DNA from: an uncultured Chthoniobacterales bacterium
GTDB lineage: Bacteria; Verrucomicrobiota; Verrucomicrobiia; Chthoniobacterales; UBA10450
DNA: 16,238 nt
Direction of reading: 5' to 3'
Assembly (NCBI GenBank): GCA_955652155.1
Contig: CATPAT010000062.1
Span: 1-16,238, forward strand
Shown: positions 1-5,668 of the stretch, one piece after another
Position numbering within the stretch: position 1 is the first letter of the stretch
Layout of the letters: each line of letters starts with the position of its first letter
Made by a program: the position numbers and the translations under genes
The notes under the pieces: model-generated
Told to the model about the DNA's origin: nothing
What the model saw: only the letters and a program-made list of their open reading frames with translations
Database searches by the model: none

Positions 1-77
1 AGCGTCGAGCGGACGGTGTCACCGATTCGCGCCCCTTCGTTAAAGCAGGGAATAGCGACGGAGAAGGGCGGTAGCAT
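1..77 (-). CDS. Glycosyltransferase family 2, N-terminal fragment (runs off left edge)
   Basis: Read on the minus strand, an ATG at 77-75 opens a frame that stays open to the window edge and encodes 25 residues. These include SVAIPCFNEGARIGDTVRS. This matches the first beta strand and nucleotide-binding turn of GT2 (GT-A fold) glycosyltransferases, whose N-termini typically read VSVVIPxxNEE. Such enzymes move a sugar from a nucleotide-sugar to a lipid or polysaccharide acceptor on the cytoplasmic side. An in-frame GTG directly precedes the ATG (80-78), and a TAA closes the frame a few codons further upstream, so the start is confined to these two codons. No clear ribosome binding site is seen. 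The substrate cannot be told from this fragment. The family call rests on one short but characteristic motif. Confidence 0.6.
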   Translation of the reverse strand, partial: MLPPFSVAIPCFNEGARIGDTVRST

Positions 78-141
78 CACTGAAGGTTGTAAAGGCGCGT
101 GTCCTTACCCACAATTCTTTGTCATTACGAATTACTATCGC

Positions 142-197
142 CCCTCACCTCAATCCTCTCCCTGAGGGAGAGGAAGACGCGAAGCGGCAGGTGAGGG
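142..197. repeat. Nested palindromic repeat (REP-like), possible terminator
   Basis: The outer arms CCCTCACCT (142-150) and AGGTGAGGG (189-197) are perfect reverse complements. Between them lies a second perfect hairpin, CCTCTCCC (155-162), loop TGA, GGGAGAGG (166-173). The element sits in the intergenic space downstream of the asparaginase stop and upstream of the glycosyltransferase start, both on the minus strand. Similar CTCACC/CTCTCCC palindromes are dispersed in many bacterial genomes, so this is probably one copy of a repeat family. It could end transcription of the asparaginase gene, but no T tract follows it on either strand. Confidence 0.6.
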
Positions 198-209
198 CAG
201 CAGTGTCCT

Positions 210-1238
210 TTAGCGATAAATCTCGGTGATGAACTTGCCGTTTGGATCGACATAACCCCGATACATCCCAGAGGTATTAAACGGGAGTGCGACCTTCCCG
301 TTTTTGTCGATCGCGATCATGCCGCCGGTCCCACCAAGTTTTGCGATTTTATCGATGACCGCGACAGTCGCTTCCTCGACGGTTTTGCGGCGATATTCCA
401 TCAACGCCGAGACGTCGTGCGCGGCCGTGGCCATGATGAAAAACTCGCCATCGCCAGTGCCGGACACGGCGCAAGTCGCATTGTTCGCGTAGGTACCTCC
501 GCCAATGATCGGCGTATCGCCGATCCGCCCACTCAGTTTGTTTGTTTTCCCCCCGGTCGAAGTTGCGGCCGCGAGATTTCCATTTCGATCCAGTGCGACG
601 GCGCCAACCGTTCCATGCAGGTCTTGATCGGTAATGATAAACTTCTTGTCGCCGTTGGCGCCGGCCTTTTCAGCGGCTTTTATTTTCTGGAGCGCGTCCC
701 AGCGTTCCTGAGTGAAAAAATATTTTTGATCAACGAGCTCGACGCCATGTTCTTTGGCGAAGTTTTCCGCGCCCTCGCCGCTCATCAAAACGTGCGGCGA
801 TTTCTCCATCACGAGCCGCGCGAGACTGATCGGATTCTTGATATGCCGCACATCGGCAACCGCGCCGGCTTTGAGCGTTTTGCCGTCCATGATCGCAGCA
901 TCCATTTCGTTGGTGCCGGCGGCCGAGAAGACCGACCCTTTGCCGGCGTTGAAAAGTGGATCGTCTTCGAACGTTCGCACCGCCGCTTCCGTCGCGTCCA
1001 GACTCGAACCGCCGTGCTGCAAAATTTCCCAGCCGGCCCGAAGCGCGTTTTCAATTCCGGCACGATACTCCCGCTCACGTTCCGGGCTCATCTTACCGCG
1101 CTCCATCGTTCCGGCGCCGCCATGAACGACCAATCCAATTTTATTTTCTTTCATTGAACTCATCCTGCCGAACTGTTGCGCATGAGCTAATGCCGCGACC
1201 ACGACTAGTCCGCAAATTAGAAAACATCGCGCCGACAT
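210..1238 (-). CDS. Isoaspartyl peptidase / plant-type L-asparaginase (Ntn hydrolase), exported
   Basis: This 342-residue protein belongs to the N-terminal nucleophile hydrolase family that hydrolyses beta-aspartyl dipeptides and L-asparagine. The precursor cuts itself to free a catalytic threonine. Seen here: the N-terminal motif VVHGGAG (37-43), FNAGKGSVF (96-104), the cleavage site HGTVGAVALD with nucleophile T210, the segment GGKTNKLSGRIGDTP (229-243) and SGTGDGE (259-265). The length fits the family. The frame is open to base 1544, but everything beyond 1238 is antisense to mlaE. The ATG at 1238 gives a good Sec signal peptide (CFLICGLVVVAALAHA, cleaved near residue 20) and has a weak CAAGAA upstream. 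The enzyme is therefore probably periplasmic. A start at M29 would give a cytosolic form and is less likely. It is transcribed divergently from the mla operon. Confidence 0.9.
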   Translation of the reverse strand: MSARCFLICGLVVVAALAHAQQFGRMSSMKENKIGLVVHGGAGTMERGKMSPEREREYRAGIENALRAGWEILQHGGSSLDATEAAVRTFEDDPLFNAGKGSVFSAAGTNEMDAAIMDGKTLKAGAVADVRHIKNPISLARLVMEKSPHVLMSGEGAENFAKEHGVELVDQKYFFTQERWDALQKIKAAEKAGANGDKKFIITDQDLHGTVGAVALDRNGNLAAATSTGGKTNKLSGRIGDTPIIGGGTYANNATCAVSGTGDGEFFIMATAAHDVSALMEYRRKTVEEATVAVIDKIAKLGGTGGMIAIDKNGKVALPFNTSGMYRGYVDPNGKFITEIYR

Positions 1239-1340
1239 AAATTTCTTGCGTTCGAACAGATAGACCGCGGTCCAGCAGCACGCCAGTGAGAAGAAATCGC
1301 TTTTTCGCCTTCGTGAACTGAGGCAGTTTCCCCTTCCGAC

Positions 1341-2192
1341 ATGGCTGACCAAAAACAAGACTCGAGTGAAGAAGCGCTGATCAGGGCGCCGGCGATCGCG
1401 CTTCAGGAAATCGGCGGTCTCGGCCGCAATTTCCTGCGCGAAGTCGGCAGCATGTTCTGGTTCATCATGCACACGTTCGAGGAAACGATCGAGCGTCTGC
1501 GCGACGGACGGGCACCTTTTCGCGCTGTTAGTTTTTTCCGGCATGCCGAGCGCGCCGGGGTCGAGTCTGTCCCATTGGTTGCGCTGGTCTCATTTTTTCT
1601 CGGCCTGACGATGGCATTGCTGACCGGTTACCAATTGCAACGATTCGGGACGGAGCGACTGATTCCCGGTCTGGTCGCGATCAGTTTCACGCGTGAGCTT
1701 GGACCGTTGATGACCGGTATTATGCTCGCGGCGCGGATCGGCGCTTCCTTCACCGCCGAGCTCGGCACGATGCAGGTTTCCGAAGAAGTCGAAGCGATCG
1801 AAGCGATGGGCATCGGGCCGCTGCGTTTTCTGGTCGCACCGCGGATGCTCGCTCTCTTTTTCCTGATGCCGTGCCTTTCAACGGTCTCGAATATCTCAGC
1901 GATTTTCGCCAGTAGCTTGATTTCAAAAGCGTATTTCAGCATCGCGTTTCCTTACTTTCTCGATCTTGTCAGCGATTCCCTGTTGATTCGCGACCTCGTC
2001 ACCGGCGTGTTCAAGAGTTTTCTGTTCGGTTTACTGATCGCGGCGATCGCTTGTTACCGCGGTCTGAACGTAAAAGGCGGCGCGGCCGGGGTCGGCATCG
2101 CTACGACATCCAGCGTCGTCACCGCCATCACGGTCGTGATCGGCGTTGATACGCTCTACAACATTGTTTACGTCAATTTTTTTCCAACATGA
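1341..2192 (+). CDS. mlaE: MlaE/YrbE-family ABC transporter permease
   Basis: This 283-residue integral membrane protein is the permease of an Mla-type phospholipid transporter, working in the inner membrane with the ATPase and MCE protein encoded next. It carries the family hallmark around residues 119-156, starting ELGPLMTGIMLAARIGASF and continuing through the E-rich QVSEEVEAIEAMG. Hydrophobic segments lie at about 77-96, 109-131, 165-195, 222-238 and 255-278, with an amphipathic N-terminal helix before them (about 17-50). The first 15 residues are polar. No STAS (MlaB-like) domain is fused. The ATG at 1341 has no clear ribosome binding site. The stop overlaps the next start as ATGA, so the two are probably translationally coupled. 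Assignment to the family is secure. The exact lipid and direction of transport are not shown by the sequence. Confidence 0.93.
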   Translation: MADQKQDSSEEALIRAPAIALQEIGGLGRNFLREVGSMFWFIMHTFEETIERLRDGRAPFRAVSFFRHAERAGVESVPLVALVSFFLGLTMALLTGYQLQRFGTERLIPGLVAISFTRELGPLMTGIMLAARIGASFTAELGTMQVSEEVEAIEAMGIGPLRFLVAPRMLALFFLMPCLSTVSNISAIFASSLISKAYFSIAFPYFLDLVSDSLLIRDLVTGVFKSFLFGLLIAAIACYRGLNVKGGAAGVGIATTSSVVTAITVVIGVDTLYNIVYVNFFPT

Positions 2193-2980
2193 GCGCGAAG
2201 AACTCGCACATGGTCGAATTGCGGGACGTGGAAATGCAATTCGAAGAAAAGAAGGTGCTCGATGGCTGCTCGCTTTCGGTCGAGCCCGAGGAACGCCTTG
2301 TGATCATGGGCCAAAGCGGCAGCGGCAAGAGCACAATTCTGCGGCTGATTCTGGGAATATTGAAACCCAATGCCGGTTCGATTTTCTTCAAGCAATTCGA
2401 AATCACGCGTTTGAAGCGGCGCAAATTGCAGCAGGTGCGGCGGCACATCGGGATGGTTTATCAATACTCGGCGCTGCTCAGTTCGCGCAACGTGCGCGAC
2501 AACGTTGCGCTTCCTCTCGAGGAATTAACCGACAAGTCGCGCGATGAGATTGACAAGATTGTGGACGAAAAACTGGACCTTGTCGGGATGAAAGACTCGA
2601 AAAATCTGATGCCTTCGGAATTAAGCGGCGGGATGAAAAAACGCGTGAGTCTGGCGCGGGCCCTTGTCCTCGAGCCGGAATTGATTCTTTTCGACGAACC
2701 GGTCGCCGGTCTGGACCCGGTGATTGCGTCGGTCATCGACGAATTGATCATCAACCTGACCGAGAAATCCAAAGTCACCTCGATTATCGTAACCCATGAA
2801 ATGGACAGCGCCTTTCGCATCGGCACGCGAATGGCTATGTTGTACCAGGGAAAAATCATCGAAGACGCCGAGCCCGAAAAATTCAAGCAATCCAAGAATC
2901 CCGTCGTCGCTCAGTTCTTGAGCGGCAGCACCGAAGGTCCCATCCTGGAAGGAAGCCAAGATGCAATTGCAAAAAAATGA
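2189..2980 (+). CDS. mlaF: MlaF-like ABC transporter ATP-binding protein
   Basis: This 263-residue ATPase energises the MlaE-type permease. All nucleotide-binding elements are present and intact: Walker A GQSGSGKST (41-49), Q-loop Q92 in YQYSALL, signature LSGGM (145-149), Walker B LILFDE (165-170), D-loop GLDP and switch histidine H203 in VTHEMD. The Q-loop context YQYSALLSS and the signature followed by KKRVSLARAL are typical of the Mla/Mkl ATPase group rather than of general importers. The start overlaps the mlaE stop by four bases (ATGA) and lacks its own ribosome binding site, which suggests coupled translation. An in-frame ATG at 2210 is a possible alternative. The last 20 bases overlap the MCE gene. 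Confidence 0.94.
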   Translation: MSAKNSHMVELRDVEMQFEEKKVLDGCSLSVEPEERLVIMGQSGSGKSTILRLILGILKPNAGSIFFKQFEITRLKRRKLQQVRRHIGMVYQYSALLSSRNVRDNVALPLEELTDKSRDEIDKIVDEKLDLVGMKDSKNLMPSELSGGMKKRVSLARALVLEPELILFDEPVAGLDPVIASVIDELIINLTEKSKVTSIIVTHEMDSAFRIGTRMAMLYQGKIIEDAEPEKFKQSKNPVVAQFLSGSTEGPILEGSQDAIAKK

Positions 2981-3965
2981 AATCATGACCGGCCTGCTGG
3001 TGGTCGGGACCGTGGCTGTGCTCGTCTTCGTTCTGGTTTTGCTCGGCGCACCCGGACTTTTTCGTCCACTCGTTACTTACAAAATTTACGTCGATAACGC
3101 CGCCGGAATTAAACAAGGCGCAGTCGTAATGCTCGCGGGACGCAAGATTGGCCAGGTCCAAAAATTATATTCGCCCGTGTCGCGCGAAGAAGAACGTCGC
3201 GCCGAAGAAGCGGCTGCAGCATTCGCTCCGTCCGAGACAAATCCAACCCCGAGCCCGACGCCGGGAAAACCAAGATACGAAGCACGGATCGACGTGCACG
3301 TGGACCGCAACGCGGTTGTTTATCGCGACGCGCGGACGCGCCTGATGCAGCTCGGATTGCTCGGCGACATGGCGATCGACATTACCCAAGGGACTGAAGC
3401 TTCCGGACGCGCGCGCGATGGCGAAATGTTTGCTGGCGAACGCAACCCTGATCTCGGAGAAGCCGCCGCGAAAATGCTGGAAGTGATCAAGCCCGTTGCC
3501 GCCGAAGCGACTACTACGATGAAAGACCTCCAACAGACCGCGCAAAATTTGAATCACATCACCGACGAGAACTCGGAGATGAACCAAGCGCTCAGTCAGA
3601 TCAAATTGTTCGGCGAGCATATTGCCGACATGACCGCGCCGGACAGCGCGCTCTCCCATTCGCTCAACAACATCGAGAAAATCAGCACCAGTCTGACCGA
3701 GAACAACAACATCGAGATCACGCTCCAAAATCTGCGGAGCTCATCGGAAAAATTGAAAGTGACAATCAACGATCTCGGACCCACCGGCCAGAACATCAAG
3801 GAATTCAGCGAAACAATAAAAAGCCAGCCTTGGCGCTTGATCTGGCCCTCCACAAAAAAATCTCCCGAGAAATCGCCCACGCCCGCACCGAGTGAGGCAA
3901 CGATCACTGTCCGCAAAAGCGCCAAGCCAAAAGCGAGCCCGACTCCACGCGGCGGCGGTCGCTGA
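2961..3965 (+). CDS. mlaD: MlaD-like MCE-domain lipid-binding protein
   Basis: This 334-residue protein has a single N-terminal membrane anchor (about 9-30) and one MCE domain (about 40-146). MCE proteins form rings that shuttle lipids across the periplasm. The MCE signature is visible in YKIYVDNAAGIKQGAVVMLAG and in LGLLGDMAIDITQG, which includes the GLLGD turn. Unusually, about 35 residues (71-105), first Glu/Ala-rich and then NPTPSPTP, interrupt the domain. A helical region follows (about 165-275), consistent with the coiled hydrophobic channel seen in longer MCE proteins. The protein ends in a basic Pro/Thr/Lys-rich tail. The ATG at 2961 has GGAAGG just upstream and lies inside the end of mlaF. 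No mlaC or mlaB homologue follows. The operon ends here. Confidence 0.9.
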   Translation: MQLQKNEIMTGLLVVGTVAVLVFVLVLLGAPGLFRPLVTYKIYVDNAAGIKQGAVVMLAGRKIGQVQKLYSPVSREEERRAEEAAAAFAPSETNPTPSPTPGKPRYEARIDVHVDRNAVVYRDARTRLMQLGLLGDMAIDITQGTEASGRARDGEMFAGERNPDLGEAAAKMLEVIKPVAAEATTTMKDLQQTAQNLNHITDENSEMNQALSQIKLFGEHIADMTAPDSALSHSLNNIEKISTSLTENNNIEITLQNLRSSSEKLKVTINDLGPTGQNIKEFSETIKSQPWRLIWPSTKKSPEKSPTPAPSEATITVRKSAKPKASPTPRGGGR

Positions 3966-3985
3966 CGCGATTAGGCCGCTTTTTT
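3952..3985 (+). terminator. Intrinsic terminator of the mla operon, embedded in two gene ends
   Basis: GCGGC (3952-3956) pairs with GCCGC (3975-3979). Inside it, TCGC (3959-3962) pairs with GCGA (3967-3970) around a TGAC loop, and a run of six T follows (3980-3985). The stop codon of the MCE gene lies within the loop, and the stop of the convergent topoisomerase gene lies in the 3' side of the structure. The T run is on the plus strand only, so it would serve the mla operon. The internal GG/TTAG mismatch makes it moderate in strength. Confidence 0.5.
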
Positions 3986-5071
3986 CGTTAACCGCGATTC
4001 CAAGAACTTAAGGACGGCGGTTTCGCTCGAGCGAAGATCGACATCTTCTTTTTCGAGCGCGTCTTCCGTGGTTTGCTTCAATCCTTCGATTGATTTTTGA
4101 TCGAGATAATTCTCGAGCACAGCCGGATGCACGTAGCATTTCCGGCAAATCGCCGGCGTGTTGCCAAGAATTTTGGCGACGGCGCTGATCGCGGTCTTGA
4201 TATTCGCTTTCGCCTGCGTCTGGTTCTCGAATTTTTCCTGGGCCTTGAGCGCGATCGCGGTCAGAACGGTTCCAGCCCATGTCCGAAAATCTTTCGCGCT
4301 GAAATCTTCGCCGGTAATCGCGCGCAGGTACTCGTTCACGTCCTGTGAACTGATGTCGCGAATCTCGCCCTCCTCATCAACGTACTGAAACAAATCCTGA
4401 CCGGGCAAATCTTGAAGCTTGGTAATAATTTTCGCTGTGCGGCGATCGGTCACGTCGATTTCGTGCTCGCGCCCGCTCTTGCCGCGAAAACGAAAACGCA
4501 ACTTCGCGCCTTTGACCTCAACATGTCGATCTTTCATCGTGGTCAGGCCGAACGATTTGTTTTCGCGCGCGTACTCTTCGTTGCCGATGCGGATGAACGT
4601 GCTTTCGAGCAGCTGCACGACTGTGGCCAGGACCTTGTTTCGCGGCAGTGCCGGCAACTTTAGATCTTTCGCGACTCGTCTTCGGATCTTCGGCAGAGCT
4701 TTGCCGAAACTGATGATGCGATCGTATTTGTTTTCGTCGCGAACTTCGCGCCAGCGATCGTGGTAAACGTATTGCTTGCGACCGCGCGCGTCGCGACCGG
4801 TCGCCTGGATGTGACCGTTCGCCAGAGGAGAGATCCAAACTTCAGTCCACGCCGGCGGAATCGCGAGTCGCTTGATCCGTAGAAGTCGCTGCTCATCGCA
4901 AATCAGTTTTCCATCTGCGTCCAGCCAGTCGAAATCGTCGCCCTTCGCTTTACGCGTGTAACCAGGCCGATCGTCGCTGACATAAAGGAGTCCAGCTTCT
5001 TCGGCTGCGTCCATTGCTTCTGCGACAATCTTCGCGCCATTGCCATTTTCATTTTTAGCGCGTGCGGGCAC
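3971..5071 (-). CDS. DNA topoisomerase IB (poxvirus/bacterial type)
   Basis: This 366-residue enzyme would relax supercoiled DNA by nicking one strand through a 3'-phosphotyrosine, without ATP. The catalytic residues line up by motif with vaccinia topoisomerase: R161 in RIGNEEYARENKSFGLTT, K198 in FRGKSG, R263 in DFRTWAGT and the nucleophile Y313 in CRKCYVHP. The position nine residues before Y313 is N304 where vaccinia has His265; Asn appears usual in bacterial members. The N-terminal DNA-clamp domain (about 30-120) includes IPPAWTEVWI and a GHIQATGRDARGRKQY stretch. The start is a GTG at 5071 with no clear ribosome binding site. An ATG at 5014 (M20) is the alternative, and the residues it would drop are low-complexity Asn/Gly/Ala. 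It converges on the MCE gene with only five bases between the stops. Confidence 0.93.
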   Translation of the reverse strand: MPARAKNENGNGAKIVAEAMDAAEEAGLLYVSDDRPGYTRKAKGDDFDWLDADGKLICDEQRLLRIKRLAIPPAWTEVWISPLANGHIQATGRDARGRKQYVYHDRWREVRDENKYDRIISFGKALPKIRRRVAKDLKLPALPRNKVLATVVQLLESTFIRIGNEEYARENKSFGLTTMKDRHVEVKGAKLRFRFRGKSGREHEIDVTDRRTAKIITKLQDLPGQDLFQYVDEEGEIRDISSQDVNEYLRAITGEDFSAKDFRTWAGTVLTAIALKAQEKFENQTQAKANIKTAISAVAKILGNTPAICRKCYVHPAVLENYLDQKSIEGLKQTTEDALEKEDVDLRSSETAVLKFLESRLTKKAA

Positions 5072-5112
5072 GTAATTAAGTTCGCAGGCCGTACCATCAC
5101 AGGCTGTGCATG

Positions 5113-5219
5113 GTCATCCTGAACGAAGTGAAGGATCTCACACAAGCTGCTGGATCACACAGATTAACTTGCGTGATACGCGCTTCGATTGGGAGGTCCC
5201 TCGCTCCGCTCGGGATGAC
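5113..5219. repeat. Dispersed-type imperfect inverted repeat, about 107 bp
   Basis: The ends are GTCATCC (5113-5119) and GGATGAC (5213-5219), perfect reverse complements. Extended to 27 bases each, the arms (5113-5139 and 5193-5219) match at 21 positions, and all six differences are transitions. The middle (about 53 bases) contains a small GCGT-GAT-ACGC hairpin. The termini resemble the CATCCTGA-GCGAAG-GAAGGATC type of palindrome scattered through many bacterial genomes. It fills the gap between the topoisomerase start and the end of the DUF1844 gene, and could act as a transcript end or be a non-autonomous repeat. No coding signal was found in this interval (5072-5240). Confidence 0.6.
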
Positions 5220-5240
5220 AACGCGGGATCGAACGAGCGG

Positions 5241-5666
5241 CTACGAGCCGTAGCTCTTGGTGAATTTTTTCTTCGACTCGGATTCGGTCGAGGGCGCGAT
5301 CGGTGGTTGCTCGGGCGTCTTTGTCGATGTTTCAGGTGTCGGCTCAGCCGGAGGTTGCTGCGGTTGCGCGGCGCCCTTGGGTGCCTGCTGAGCAACTTCG
5401 ACATACACCATCTGCAAGTTCGAGAGCGTGTTGCGAAGCACGGTCGCTTCTTCACTGCTGAGATTGCCGCGGGTCTTTTCCTGAATCATCGCCAGTTGAT
5501 CGATGAACATCTTGGCGAGCTCGAGGTTCACTTCGCCCTGTCCCGTTTTAGGATTCGGGATTTGACCAAGAAACAGCGCGGCGTTCTGCGCGTGCATCAT
5601 CACGAATTCGATGAAGCGCTGCGAAAGTTCCCCGCTTTGCACGCTTGTTTGGGTTTCGCCAGCCAT
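5241..5666 (-). CDS. DUF1844 domain-containing protein
   Basis: This 141-residue protein has no known biochemical role. Residues about 13-90 match the DUF1844 pattern: a helix starting FIEFVMMHAQNAALFLGQIP, then NPKTGQGEVNLELAKMFIDQL, then EKTRGNLSSEEATVL. These look like a small all-helical cytoplasmic domain. Residues about 93-130 form a Pro/Gln/Thr-rich disordered tail, and the protein ends in a basic KKKFTKSYGS. It is the last gene of an operon, beginning two bases after the stop of the M16 peptidase. The family recognition is from memory of its consensus. Confidence 0.85.
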   Translation of the reverse strand: MAGETQTSVQSGELSQRFIEFVMMHAQNAALFLGQIPNPKTGQGEVNLELAKMFIDQLAMIQEKTRGNLSSEEATVLRNTLSNLQMVYVEVAQQAPKGAAQPQQPPAEPTPETSTKTPEQPPIAPSTESESKKKFTKSYGS

Positions 5667-5668
5667 AT

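Noticed and set aside
1263..1272. GACCGCGGTC palindrome in the asparaginase-mlaE divergent gap
   Set aside because: A ten-base GC-rich palindrome is expected by chance at this GC content, and no second copy marks it as an operator.
1239..1544. N-terminal extension of the asparaginase frame to 1544
   Set aside because: It overlaps the 5' part of mlaE in antisense, puts the signal peptide 100 residues inside the protein, and has no family similarity.
4903..5145. An 80-codon minus-strand frame overlapping the topoisomerase start
   Set aside because: It is out of frame with the topoisomerase, covers part of the inverted repeat, and has no recognisable content.
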